Below are positions 31,868-41,858 of a stretch of DNA of 64,000 nt, one piece after another. The position numbers and the translations under genes were made by a program. The notes under the pieces were generated by a model. The model worked only from the letters and a program-made list of their open reading frames with translations, was not told the origin of the DNA and ran no database searches. The stretch's first letter is position 1; every line of letters starts with the position of its first letter. The stretch lies in contig NZ_CAMQRY010000002.1 of assembly GCF_947036855.1 (NCBI RefSeq), positions 19,556 through 83,555 of the forward strand, read 5' to 3'. The DNA comes from an uncultured Clostridium sp. (GTDB lineage: Bacteria; Bacillota; Clostridia; Clostridiales; Clostridiaceae).

Positions 31868-31939
31868 GTGAAAATAACAGTAATAAAACTTCCGAAATTT
31901 ATTGGTAAAATTATAAAAATGATCAAAAAACAAAAATAA
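31868..31939 (+). CDS. spoVM: Stage V sporulation protein M, 23-aa amphipathic peptide (GTG start)
   Basis: (M)KITVIKLPKFIGKIIKMIKKQK with the IKLPKF core of SpoVM; SD GGTGAT; located thiN-spoVM-rpmB as in Bacillus subtilis; absent from ORF track. Confidence 0.9.
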   Translation: MKITVIKLPKFIGKIIKMIKKQK

Positions 31940-31960
31940 GCTAAATACATAGCTAATAAA

Positions 31961-31997
31961 AAGGCAGTTAAGTTTTAAACTTAACTGCCTTTTTTGA
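31961..31997 (+). terminator. Terminator after spoVM
   Basis: AAGGCAGTTAAGTT/AACTTAACTGCCTT plus T6. Confidence 0.92.
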
Positions 31998-32020
31998 TTT
32001 AATAAATCTATTTAAACAGA

Positions 32021-32052
32021 AAAATGCAATTGCTTTCACAATTGCATTTTTA
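32021..32052 (-). terminator. Terminator after rpmB (symmetric)
   Basis: AAAATGCAATTG/CAATTGCATTTT. Confidence 0.8.
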
Positions 32053-32060
32053 TCAAAAAA

Positions 32061-32252
32061 CTATACAGCTCTTTGAACCTTACCAGATCTCATACATCTA
32101 GTACAAACTGTTATTGTCTTAGGTGTTCCTTTAACGATTGCTTTTATTTTTTTAACGTTAGGAGCCCAAGTTCTTCTTGAGTGTCTATGTGAGTGACTGA
32201 ACTGGTTACCAGCTATTACACCTTTATCACATATGTCGCACTTTCTTGCCAT
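32061..32252 (-). CDS. rpmB: 50S ribosomal protein L28
   Basis: MARKCDICDKGVIAGNQFSHSHRHSRRTWAPN; SD aaggaggtg before ATG 32252; the longer ORF to 32468 is an upstream extension. Confidence 0.97.
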   Translation of the reverse strand: MARKCDICDKGVIAGNQFSHSHRHSRRTWAPNVKKIKAIVKGTPKTITVCTRCMRSGKVQRAV

Positions 32253-32466
32253 GTAAAACACCTCCTTCATATGAAGATAAATCTTCAATAGGACAAATAC
32301 TATTCTAGCATAAAGGATAATGTTTTTGCAAGTAAAATATAAAATTAATAAAAAAAACTTGTAATTTACTATAATATAGGTAAACTTAATAATAAATAAT
32401 AAATCTTGAATAATATTATCATTTATTATAAAATATAATATATGGAATAGTTGAGGAGGAGTCATC

Positions 32467-32814
32467 ATGATTGGATATTCAAATGAGCAAGGACAAATAA
32501 CCTATGCAAATGAAGTGTTATCAAAAATAATAGGATTATCAACAATGGAATGTTATGGAGTTGTTGGGATGGTTTCAAGAAGTGCCACAGAGGGACTTTG
32601 GGAACTTATGAAAATAGAAAACCTTTCAAAAGGGGTTAAGATAACACATAACGATGATAAACTAGCTATAGAACTTTTTATAATGGTTGAATATGGCACA
32701 AAAATATCAGTAATAGCAAACAATATTATACAAAAGGTAAAATATAATGTTGAAAATTATACGGGCTTACAAGTATCGGCTATAACAGTTAATGTTCAAG
32801 CGGTAAGAGTCTAG
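32467..32814 (+). CDS. yloU: Asp23/Gls24 (YloU) family protein
   Basis: Asp23 family sequence; upstream of DAK-like kinase. Confidence 0.9.
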   Translation: MIGYSNEQGQITYANEVLSKIIGLSTMECYGVVGMVSRSATEGLWELMKIENLSKGVKITHNDDKLAIELFIMVEYGTKISVIANNIIQKVKYNVENYTGLQVSAITVNVQAVRV

Positions 32815-32827
32815 GAGGTAAAATATA

Positions 32828-34471
32828 ATGAAATATAATAAAATAAGTGGGGAACAGTTTTATGCTATGGTGCAAAATGCATCTAATAGATTAGAATCTC
32901 AAAGTGAATATGTTAACTCACTGAACGTATTTCCAGTACCAGATGGAGATACAGGAACTAATATGTCAATGACATTTAAAGCAGCTGCTAAAGAAATTGC
33001 AGCTATTAAAAATGGAACTATTGAAGAAGTTTCAAAAAAACTTGCTAAAGGTGCATTAATGGGAGCAAGAGGGAACTCAGGTGTTATACTTTCACAAATC
33101 TTAAGAGGAATGTCTAAAGGTTTTGAAGGTGCTAAAGAAGCTAAGGCAGAAGATTTTGTTAAAGCTTTAGAAGAGGGAGCAAAATCAGCTTATAAAGCTG
33201 TTATGAGACCTACTGAGGGAACTATTTTAACTATAATTAGAGCAGCAGGAGAAACAGCAAGTCAATCAGTAGCTACTGATATAGAAAGTTTACTTGTAGA
33301 AGTGAATAAGGCTTGTAAAGTTATGCTTGATAAAACACCAGATATGCTACCAGCTTTAAAGAAAGCAGGCGTAGTTGATTCAGGCGGAATGGGACTTTTA
33401 ATTATATTAGAAGGTATGCTTGAGTCATTACAAAATGGACTTAAAATAGAAGAAATAACAGAGGGTAGAGCTTCTTCAGGAATAGCTGCAAGATCTGCAC
33501 AAGAAACTATAAATGAAGAAGATATTAAATTTGCTTATTGTACTGAGTTCATAATAAAAGGTGATGCAGCGAAAGCTGATGGCTTTAAAGCTAGTATAGA
33601 GAACCTTGGTGATTCTATGATAGTTGTAGGATATGAAGATGTTATAAAAACACATATCCATACTAATGATCCAGGTAGAGTTTTAGCTTTAGCAGTTCAA
33701 ATTGGTGAACTTTCAAATATTAAAATAGATAATATGAAGGAAGAACACAGAGAAATTCTTGCAATGACAGAAGAAAGTGCTGCTATTTCACATGTTGAAG
33801 AAGAAGCAGAAGCAAAAAAATATGGGTTTGTTGCAGTTGCAATGGGATCAGGAATGACTGATATATTTAAAGATTTAGGTGTTGACTATGTTATAGAAGG
33901 TGGTCAAACTATGAATCCAAGTACACAGGATATACTTGATGCTGTTGATAAAATAAATGCAGAACATATATTTATACTTCCTAATAATAAGAATATAATA
34001 ATGGCTGCTAATCAAGCAGCAGAAGTTTCAGATAAGGATATCAGAGTTATACCTACAACAACAGTTCCACAAGGAATTACAGGGATAACAATGTTTAACC
34101 CAGAAGCTGATGTTGAAGCTAATGAAGCAGAACTTAAAGAAACTATGGGGAATGTTAAATCAGCATCTGTAACTTATGCAGTTAGAGATACTGAAATGGA
34201 TGGAATTGATATTAAAGAAGGTAATATTCTTGGTCTTATAGAAGGTAAGATTAAGGAAGTTGGTGATTCAGTTTATGATGTTGCTGCTACTTTAATTGAA
34301 AAAATGATTGATGAAGATTCAGAACTTATCACTATATTCTATGGAGAAGATAGTGAAGAAGAAAAAGTTGAAGAATTAGTAAGCAGTTTAGAAGAAAAAT
34401 ATGAAGATTTTGACATACAATGCTATAAAGGTAACCAACCTTTATATTACTTTATAATGTCAGTTGAATAG
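32828..34471 (+). CDS. fakA: DAK2-domain fatty acid kinase catalytic subunit FakA (YloV)
   Basis: NVFPVPDGDTGTNMSMT, GARGNSGVILSQI. Confidence 0.93.
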   Translation: MKYNKISGEQFYAMVQNASNRLESQSEYVNSLNVFPVPDGDTGTNMSMTFKAAAKEIAAIKNGTIEEVSKKLAKGALMGARGNSGVILSQILRGMSKGFEGAKEAKAEDFVKALEEGAKSAYKAVMRPTEGTILTIIRAAGETASQSVATDIESLLVEVNKACKVMLDKTPDMLPALKKAGVVDSGGMGLLIILEGMLESLQNGLKIEEITEGRASSGIAARSAQETINEEDIKFAYCTEFIIKGDAAKADGFKASIENLGDSMIVVGYEDVIKTHIHTNDPGRVLALAVQIGELSNIKIDNMKEEHREILAMTEESAAISHVEEEAEAKKYGFVAVAMGSGMTDIFKDLGVDYVIEGGQTMNPSTQDILDAVDKINAEHIFILPNNKNIIMAANQAAEVSDKDIRVIPTTTVPQGITGITMFNPEADVEANEAELKETMGNVKSASVTYAVRDTEMDGIDIKEGNILGLIEGKIKEVGDSVYDVAATLIEKMIDEDSELITIFYGEDSEEEKVEELVSSLEEKYEDFDIQCYKGNQPLYYFIMSVE

Positions 34472-34474
34472 ATG

Positions 34475-34502
34475 AGAAGCGGCTTTGTCCGCTTCTTTTT
34501 TT
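34475..34502 (+). terminator. Terminator after fakA
   Basis: GAAGCGG-ctttgt-CCGCTTC-T7. Confidence 0.92.
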
Positions 34503-34541
34503 ATATAACAAGAAAGAATAATTTATATACAAGGAGGATAT

Positions 34542-36575
34542 ATGGATATTTATAGTGAGATTTCAATAGTTAAGGGGATAGGGCCAGTAGTTAAAGAAAA
34601 ATTAAATAGATGTGGTATATTTACTATTTTAGATTTACTTTTATATTTTCCAAGAGATTATGATTTTTTACATAGTGAATTAGATTTGAATACTGATTTT
34701 GAAAAAGAAAAAGCGGTATTGCCATGTATTGTTGTAGCAGTAGAAGGAAGTATTAGAACAAAGACAGGTAAGACACTTACAACTATAAGATTTAGGTATG
34801 GTAATTTAGCTTTAGTAGCTAAATGGTTTAATCAGCCATATGTAGCTAAAACTTTTTTTGTTGGAAAAGAATATAACCTCATGGGAAACTTTAAAAAGAA
34901 GGGTGAGAGGATGGAAATCTTAAATCCTATAGTAGCCTGTATTGAAGCCAAAAAGAGTGAGATAATGCCTATATATCCTCTCAAAGGTGATTTAAATAGT
35001 AAGGTACTTGTTAAGTATATAAATAATATATTATCTGAAATTGAGATTAGTGATAATTTACCAAGTGAGATGATTAAAAAATATAATCTTTGTTCTCTTG
35101 ATAAAGCTATAAGAAATATACATTTTCCTATAGATAGAAATACACTTAAAGAGGCTATTACAAGACTTAAATATCAGGAATTATTTACATATTCTATGAA
35201 GATTGTCATGATGCGTAAAGAAATTAAAGAAAGGTCTAATGGAATAGAATTTAAAATTGTAAAAGAACTTACGGAGCTTAAAAGTAAATTACCATTTCCA
35301 TTAACAGGAGCACAGACAAGAACTGTTAGGGAAATTTTAATAGATCAAAAAAGTAATACTCCAATGAATAGACTTGTACAAGGTGATGTAGGTAGTGGGA
35401 AAACACTTGTTGCATTAATTACTTTGTTTAATGCTTATAAAAATGGATATCAATGTGCACTTATGGCTCCAACAGAAATACTTGCTATACAACATTTGAA
35501 AGAAGCAGAGAAGTTTCTTTCAGAGTTTGATGTTGATATGGAACTTTTAACAGGAAGTACAAGTTTGAAAGAGAAGAAGAGAATAAAAGAAAAAATAAAA
35601 AGTGGAGTTCCAGTTTTAGTTGTGGGAACACACGCACTTATACAAGAGGATGTTGAGTTTACTAATATGGGGTTTGTAGTAACAGATGAGCAACATAGAT
35701 TTGGAGTAGAGCAAAGAAGTAGGCTTGTTAATAAAAATAAAGTAGCTGATACTTTAGTGATGACAGCAACACCTATTCCAAGAACTTTATCTTTATATTT
35801 ATATAGTGATTTAGATATTTCTTCAATTGATGAAATGCCACCAGGGAGAAAAGAAATAGATACAAGACTTATTGAGGTTAAAGAAAGAAATAAAGCATAT
35901 AAGTTTGCTTATGAGGAAATTGCAAAAGGAAGACAGGTTTATATAGTTTCACCACTCATAGAAGAGAATGAAAAGTTAGAGCTTAATTCAGTTGAGCAAG
36001 TTTATGATGAATTAAAATCTGATATTTTTAGGGATGTTGATATAGAGATACTTCATGGAAAAATGAAGGGGAAAGAGAAGGAAGAGATAATAAATAGGTT
36101 TAAGGAAAATAAAACTAAACTTATAGTTTCAACTACAGTTATAGAGGTTGGGGTGAATGTACCAAATGCAACTGTTATGATTATTGAAAATGCTGAGAGG
36201 TTTGGACTTGCACAGCTACATCAATTAAGAGGTAGGGTTGGTAGAGGGGAAGATAAGTCTTATTGTATATTAGTTGCAAATACTAAAAGTGAGACAACTA
36301 AAAGAAGAATGGAGATTATGGTAGAGAGCAGTGATGGTTTTTATATATCTGAAGAGGACCTAAAACTTAGAGGGGCAGGGGAACTTTTTGGTACAAGGCA
36401 GCATGGTGAAGAAGAATTTATTTTAGCAAATATGGCAGAAGATACAAAAATGCTAAAGTGTGCGAACAATGAAGCGAAAATAATAGTATCAGATAATAGC
36501 GAAAAAAGTAAAAAAATATGTAGAGAGGTGTCTAAAAACTTAGAAAGAAGTAGAACTTACATATGTTTTAACTAA
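34542..36575 (+). CDS. recG: ATP-dependent DNA helicase RecG
   Basis: QGDVGSGKT, TDEQHRFGV, TATPIPRT, GRVGRG. Confidence 0.97.
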   Translation: MDIYSEISIVKGIGPVVKEKLNRCGIFTILDLLLYFPRDYDFLHSELDLNTDFEKEKAVLPCIVVAVEGSIRTKTGKTLTTIRFRYGNLALVAKWFNQPYVAKTFFVGKEYNLMGNFKKKGERMEILNPIVACIEAKKSEIMPIYPLKGDLNSKVLVKYINNILSEIEISDNLPSEMIKKYNLCSLDKAIRNIHFPIDRNTLKEAITRLKYQELFTYSMKIVMMRKEIKERSNGIEFKIVKELTELKSKLPFPLTGAQTRTVREILIDQKSNTPMNRLVQGDVGSGKTLVALITLFNAYKNGYQCALMAPTEILAIQHLKEAEKFLSEFDVDMELLTGSTSLKEKKRIKEKIKSGVPVLVVGTHALIQEDVEFTNMGFVVTDEQHRFGVEQRSRLVNKNKVADTLVMTATPIPRTLSLYLYSDLDISSIDEMPPGRKEIDTRLIEVKERNKAYKFAYEEIAKGRQVYIVSPLIEENEKLELNSVEQVYDELKSDIFRDVDIEILHGKMKGKEKEEIINRFKENKTKLIVSTTVIEVGVNVPNATVMIIENAERFGLAQLHQLRGRVGRGEDKSYCILVANTKSETTKRRMEIMVESSDGFYISEEDLKLRGAGELFGTRQHGEEEFILANMAEDTKMLKCANNEAKIIVSDNSEKSKKICREVSKNLERSRTYICFN

Positions 36576-36643
36576 GTTAGAATTGTATGAGGATAGTGTG
36601 TATGGTAAAATATAATTTAAGATAATACTTAGGAGGAAATTTA

Positions 36644-37198
36644 ATGAGAATAATTTCAGGAAAAGCAAGAGGAAAAAAAATACTTTCACCAGCGACTTTA
36701 GAAACAAGACCAACGCTAGATAGAGTAAAAGAATCTATTTTTAATATAATACAGTCATATGTTCCAGATGCAGTTGTTGTAGATGTATTTGCAGGGACAG
36801 GAAGTCTAGGACTTGAAGCAGCTAGTAGAGGTGCTAAAGAATGTTATTTAGTAGATAAAAGTCCAGTAACTTATCCTCTTTTAAAGAAGAATATAGAAGA
36901 TTTAAAGTTTGAAGATACATGTACATCATTAAATATGGATGCATATATGGCTTTAAAATCATTAAATGCAAAAGGAAAAGTTTTTGACCTAATCTTTATA
37001 GACCCACCTTACTTATTAAACTTAATACCAGAGGCTATGAGAATTATTGATGAAAATAATATGCTTCATGAGGATGGAATTATAGTTAGTAAGATTGATA
37101 TTACTGAAGATATATACGAAGGGTCAAAAAACATAAAATTATTTAGAAGTAAAAAATATGGAAAAACAATAGTTAATTTATATAGACTAGAGAAGTAG
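36644..37198 (+). CDS. rsmD: 16S rRNA (guanine-966-N2)-methyltransferase RsmD
   Basis: ETRPTLDRVKESIFNI, DVFAGTGSLGLEA, FIDPPY. Confidence 0.96.
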   Translation: MRIISGKARGKKILSPATLETRPTLDRVKESIFNIIQSYVPDAVVVDVFAGTGSLGLEAASRGAKECYLVDKSPVTYPLLKKNIEDLKFEDTCTSLNMDAYMALKSLNAKGKVFDLIFIDPPYLLNLIPEAMRIIDENNMLHEDGIIVSKIDITEDIYEGSKNIKLFRSKKYGKTIVNLYRLEK

Positions 37199-37207
37199 GG
37201 GGATTTT

Positions 37208-37690
37208 ATGAGGAAAGCTATTTATCCAGGAAGCTTTGATCCAGTTACAAAAGGGCATCTTGATATTATAAGAAGAGGTGCTAAAAATTTTGATAAGTTG
37301 ACTGTTTCAGTTCTTGTGAATATTGATAAAAAGGGTTTATTTACTATAGATGAAAGAGTTGAACTTTTAAAAGAAGCTACAAAAGAATTTGATAATGTAG
37401 AGATTATTAGTTTTTCAGGATTATTAGTTGACCTTGTAAGAGGTGAAGAAAATTTAGTTGTTTTAAAAGGGCTTAGAAATTCTACTGATTTTAATTATGA
37501 AATGCAAATGGATAATTTAAATAAGGTTTTAGATAGTGAGTGTGAAACTATGTATTTAGTTTCGATACCGAAATACTCATCTATAAGTTCATCTGCTGTT
37601 AAACAAATTGCAAGATTTGGTGGAGATATAAGCTTTATGGTTAATGATGTTACAGAGAAAAAAATATTAGAGAAAATTTCTATGGTGTAG
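37208..37690 (+). CDS. coaD: Pantetheine-phosphate adenylyltransferase
   Basis: AIYPGSFDPVTKGHLDII, ISSSAVKQIARFGGDI. Confidence 0.97.
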   Translation: MRKAIYPGSFDPVTKGHLDIIRRGAKNFDKLTVSVLVNIDKKGLFTIDERVELLKEATKEFDNVEIISFSGLLVDLVRGEENLVVLKGLRNSTDFNYEMQMDNLNKVLDSECETMYLVSIPKYSSISSSAVKQIARFGGDISFMVNDVTEKKILEKISMV

Positions 37691-37700
37691 GGGGAGCAAA

Positions 37701-38249
37701 ATGAAAAATAATACAGAAGGTTTTGAGACTTTAGAGTTAGTTGAGTTAGTTTATGAGATGATAGAAAGAGGTACTAAGGTTCCGATGTCAGGTAAAGTTA
37801 TGGTTGATAAGAAAGAAGTTTTAGAAAAGCTTCATGATGTTATAAATATGTATCCGCAGGAAGTTAGACTTGCACAAAATATTGTAAGTAAGAAAAATGA
37901 TATGTTAAAAGAAGCTGAGGTTAGACTTAGTAGTGCTAGAAGAGAAAGTATTGACATTATAGAAAGTCAGATTACAAATCATGACATAGTAAGAGATGCA
38001 CATCAAAGGGCTGAAGTTATCAAATCACAAGCGTCAGAAGAGTCAAGACAAATAAGGGTATATGCAAGAGAATATGCAAATGACCTTTTACTGAGTCTTG
38101 AAAAGCAAATTGATGTTATGACAGCAGGTCTTTTAGAGAATATGAGGTCTAATATAGAAGGATTTGCAGAAAATATAACTGAGGATATGGAAAAAACAAA
38201 AAATATGCTTAGAGAAAATGCAAAAGAGCTAGAAGCTCCTATAGTTTAA
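37701..38249 (+). CDS. Conserved coiled-coil hypothetical protein
   Basis: 182-aa ORF with SD gggggag; long helical, charged sequence; translationally adjacent to coaD. Confidence 0.75.
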   Translation: MKNNTEGFETLELVELVYEMIERGTKVPMSGKVMVDKKEVLEKLHDVINMYPQEVRLAQNIVSKKNDMLKEAEVRLSSARRESIDIIESQITNHDIVRDAHQRAEVIKSQASEESRQIRVYAREYANDLLLSLEKQIDVMTAGLLENMRSNIEGFAENITEDMEKTKNMLRENAKELEAPIV

Positions 38250-39285
38250 AAAAGACTTTACATAAGAAAAACATTAAAGTAGCAGAGATTAATCCTTGAA
38301 GAAATTTAAGGAAGAAGTATTTTTTAAATGATATTTTATGTTTTGAGAAAAAACTGAATGTTTGGGTTATTATTGATAACCCACCAAATGAGGCTAAAAA
38401 TGATATTATACAAAGTTTTGTACTTAGAGCTATATCTAGGGTGCTAATTAGTTTACAACCGTTTGTAAGCTCTAGTAGACCTAGAGAAAAGCTAGTTAGT
38501 ATATCACTAGGGATACCAAAAAGATTAGATAATATATTTAGAGTATTATTAAATATTATTGAGTCTTGTAATATACCAATAAGTATAGAAAATATTACTA
38601 TATAGCCACAAAGATTAATTAGAGTTAGCATAGAATCTTCAATAGATTGTTTGATAGACTCTCCAAAAGAATATATGTTAGAAGGTAGTGAACTATTAGA
38701 AATAATACGTGAGCTATCTTCTTTTTTTATTAGAAATAAAGCGATAATCAAAGAAGAAAAATAAGAACTTATAAGAAGTAAATAGCCAAGCTTATGATTA
38801 TTAAGCATTGAAGTAGCAACTACTGATGTTAAAAATAAAGGACTAGCATTAGAAGCAATTGAGATTAACCTTGAAAATTCAGATTTTGTTATTTTTTTAT
38901 TTTCAAATAGTGTAGTAGAATATTTAGCGCCAATAGGATAACCACAAAGGTAGCTTGAAATCACTGCAAACGAAGAGTTTTGTGATAAATAAAATAGTTT
39001 TGAAAATAAAAATCCAAAGAGTTTATTATATAAATTTATGGCATTTGTATAAATAAGCATGTTACAACAAAATAAAAATGGCAAAAGTGTCGGAAATATA
39101 GATTTCATAAAAATAGTTAATCCATCAATAGCAGAATTTATAGATATTACAGGATTTATTATAAGATAAATAATAAATAAACTTAAAATAAGAGAAAATA
39201 TGTAATTAAACTTATTTTGAAAAATTAAAGTTAAGAATATAATTAATATAAGTGTTAAAGTTATTAATAAAAAAATACTATACAT
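38239..39285 (-). CDS. ylbJ: Sporulation integral membrane protein YlbJ
   Basis: Polytopic, SYLCGYPIGAKYSTTLFENKKI and SNASPLF motifs; next to YlbM homologue. Confidence 0.9.
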   Translation of the reverse strand: MYSIFLLITLTLILIIFLTLIFQNKFNYIFSLILSLFIIYLIINPVISINSAIDGLTIFMKSIFPTLLPFLFCCNMLIYTNAINLYNKLFGFLFSKLFYLSQNSSFAVISSYLCGYPIGAKYSTTLFENKKITKSEFSRLISIASNASPLFLTSVVATSMLNNHKLGYLLLISSYFSSLIIALFLIKKEDSSRIISNSSLPSNIYSFGESIKQSIEDSMLTLINLCGYIVIFSILIGILQDSIIFNNTLNILSNLFGIPSDILTSFSLGLLELTNGCKLISTLDIALSTKLCIISFLASFGGLSIITQTFSFFSKHKISFKKYFFLKFLQGLISATLMFFLCKVFFKL

Positions 39286-39363
39286 GCTATACCCCTCCTA
39301 GCTTATATAGTATTTATATTAATTAAGTTTACATATTATAATTTCTTTTGATATTTATTTTGA

Positions 39364-40584
39364 TTAATTTTTCAAAATAAAGGGACTTTTCAAGTAATCA
39401 CTATTAAGTTTTAAATCTGTATTTAATAGAGAGTAAAGATTTGTTGCCTTTATATCAAGTTTTAATAGTTCATCAGTAATTTTCTTTGGAACTTTAGTTA
39501 TTATTTCTATATCAGAATTTTTCTTAATTTCTTTTAGGATTTTAGCTCCAGTTTGATTAAGACCTAATATTCTTATATATTTTGGTCTTTCATAAAGTAA
39601 ACATTGAAGTTCTTTATCTATTCCAAGAAAAATTAAACAAAGTACTCTAGAAATTCGAGTATGTGTGTAACGTTTGCTTTTGCATTTGCTGATAAGGTCC
39701 TCAAGAGAAATAGAAGTTTGAATTTCTTTGAGAATTTTATTACCAAGACCTTCGTTTGTATCTTTAATATTATTTGCTATATCTGGTTTTAGTAATAAAA
39801 TATATTTAATATAACTAAACATTAAAGAGGAATCAGCAAAATCTTTTTTTGAATTAAGTATATTATAAGTTTCATTTGGCAATAATGCTTTAGTAGAATT
39901 AAGTGATTTATCATTTTGTATAAACTCGCGAATAGCAGTAGCAGAAGCAAATTTATTCTCTTCAGTAGTTACATCATTATAATTTGAGCCTTCTCGTTTG
40001 AGTGTAACTGGCTTTATACTACTGTTTAATCTTAAAAGGATTTTACAATATTCTATACCAAGAATATTATTAGAACTATTTAAAAAATCTTGTAAGATGG
40101 TGGGGTCAATAGTTAAGTCAAGATGATTTTCTATATAGGTATTAAGAGCGTTAGCTCTAGCACTAGGGAATGTAATACCAAGTGAAAGATTTTCTTTGAG
40201 ATATAATTTAAATTCATTTGGTTCAAATGCAAGGATTTTAGCTATTGTTAGTATAAGATCTATATTTCCAAATTCAGAGCCGAAATAAATATTATCTACA
40301 ATGTTTAGGCTATCGAGTATAGAAATAGCTCCAAATGAAAAAAATTCAGCTGAAGATACAGCAAATAATGTTGGAAGTTCTATAACAAGGTCAACTCCAG
40401 ATTTAATAGCCATTTCAGCCCTAGACCATTTATCAGTTATAGAGGGAAAACCTCTTTGAACAAAATTACCACTCATAACACAAACTACACCATCTGGATT
40501 TGTATCAATTTTACAATTGTTCAAATGGAAGTTATGTCCTAAATGAAAAGGATTATATTCAGTTATTATGCCACTTATTTTCAT
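39364..40584 (-). CDS. tmcAL: tRNA(Met) cytidine acetate ligase (YlbM)
   Basis: GIITEYNPFHLGHNFHL, VMSGNFVQRGFPSI. Confidence 0.94.
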   Translation of the reverse strand: MKISGIITEYNPFHLGHNFHLNNCKIDTNPDGVVCVMSGNFVQRGFPSITDKWSRAEMAIKSGVDLVIELPTLFAVSSAEFFSFGAISILDSLNIVDNIYFGSEFGNIDLILTIAKILAFEPNEFKLYLKENLSLGITFPSARANALNTYIENHLDLTIDPTILQDFLNSSNNILGIEYCKILLRLNSSIKPVTLKREGSNYNDVTTEENKFASATAIREFIQNDKSLNSTKALLPNETYNILNSKKDFADSSLMFSYIKYILLLKPDIANNIKDTNEGLGNKILKEIQTSISLEDLISKCKSKRYTHTRISRVLCLIFLGIDKELQCLLYERPKYIRILGLNQTGAKILKEIKKNSDIEIITKVPKKITDELLKLDIKATNLYSLLNTDLKLNSDYLKSPFILKN

Positions 40585-40676
40585 TTTTCATCACCCTTTA
40601 ATATTAATAAATAATTAATTTTTTTTTTACTAGATTACTATAAATAAGTAATAAAGTCAAAGTAGTAAAAAATCAA

Positions 40677-40691
40677 AATTTTCAGATTATT
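40677..40691. promoter_or_regulatory. Candidate CodY box upstream of pta
   Basis: AATTTTCAGATTATT, 13/15 to AATTTTCWGAAAATT. Confidence 0.4.
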
Positions 40692-40812
40692 TTTAATTTA
40701 CTTTTTTTAATGAATGTGGTTTTTTTTATGATATTATAAGGGTACAGGATCCAAAAGATGTTGTGGTTAGAAAATTTACTAATCGTTTCTATTTATGGAA
40801 GGAGAAATTAAA

Positions 40813-41814
40813 ATGCAACTTATGAAGCAAATTTGGGAAGCAGCAAAAACTAATAACAAGAGAATAGTATTACCAGAAGGTGATGAAGAGAGAACTTTAG
40901 TAGCTGCTCAGAAAATAACAGAACAAAAACTAGCTAAGGTAATATTAGTTGGAGATAAAGACAGTATAGAGAATAAAGCAAAAAAATTAAATGTTAATTT
41001 AGATGGAATTAAAATAGAAGATCCTAATAAATCAGATAAGCTTGAGTCTTATGTAGAGGCTTTTTATAATTTAAGAAAAAATAAAGGTATGACTATAGAA
41101 AAATCAAACATGATTGTTAGAGACCCATTATATTTTGCAACAATGATGGTAAAGCTTGATGATGCAGATGGAATGGTATCAGGTGCTATACACACAACAG
41201 GAGATCTTTTAAGACCAGGTCTTCAAATAATAAAGACAGCTCCTGGTGTATCAGTAGTTTCAAGTTTCTTTATTATGATGGTGCCAAATTCAAAATATGG
41301 GGAAGAGGGACTGCTATTATTTGCAGATTGCGCAGTAAATCCAAATCCTTCAGCTAGTGATTTAGCGGCAATAGCAATAGCTACAGCTGATACAGCTAAG
41401 AAATTATGCAAGATTGCACCAAAAGTAGCAATGTTATCATTCTCAACAATGGGAAGTGCTGACCATCAGTTAGTTTCAAAGGTTAGAGAAGCAACAGAAA
41501 TAGCGAAAAATCTAAGACCTGACCTTGATATAGATGGAGAATTACAATTAGACGCTGCAATAGTTCCAAGTGTTGCTAGTCAAAAAGCTCCTAATAGTAA
41601 GGTGGCAGGAAAAGCTAATGTTTTAGTTTTCCCAGATCTACAAGCAGGAAATATAGGATATAAATTAGTTCAAAGATTTGCAAATGCAGATGCAATAGGA
41701 CCAGTTTGTCAAGGATTTGCAAAACCTATAAATGATTTATCAAGGGGCTGTAGTTCTGATGATATAGTTAATGTTGTAGCATTGACAGCTGTTCAAGCAC
41801 AATCTAATGATTAA
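40813..41814 (+). CDS. pta: Phosphate acetyltransferase (start moved to ATG 40813)
   Basis: LPEGDEERTLVAAQ, DGMVSGAIHTTGD; followed by ackA. Confidence 0.96.
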   Translation: MQLMKQIWEAAKTNNKRIVLPEGDEERTLVAAQKITEQKLAKVILVGDKDSIENKAKKLNVNLDGIKIEDPNKSDKLESYVEAFYNLRKNKGMTIEKSNMIVRDPLYFATMMVKLDDADGMVSGAIHTTGDLLRPGLQIIKTAPGVSVVSSFFIMMVPNSKYGEEGLLLFADCAVNPNPSASDLAAIAIATADTAKKLCKIAPKVAMLSFSTMGSADHQLVSKVREATEIAKNLRPDLDIDGELQLDAAIVPSVASQKAPNSKVAGKANVLVFPDLQAGNIGYKLVQRFANADAIGPVCQGFAKPINDLSRGCSSDDIVNVVALTAVQAQSND

Positions 41815-41858
41815 ATAAGGGTAAAATTTAAAGAAACAAAAGTTTAAGGAGGAATAAT

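Noticed and set aside
32253-32468. N-terminal extension of the rpmB ORF to 135 aa
   Set aside because: L28 begins at MARKCDICDKG with a good SD; the extension crosses the divergent promoter region.
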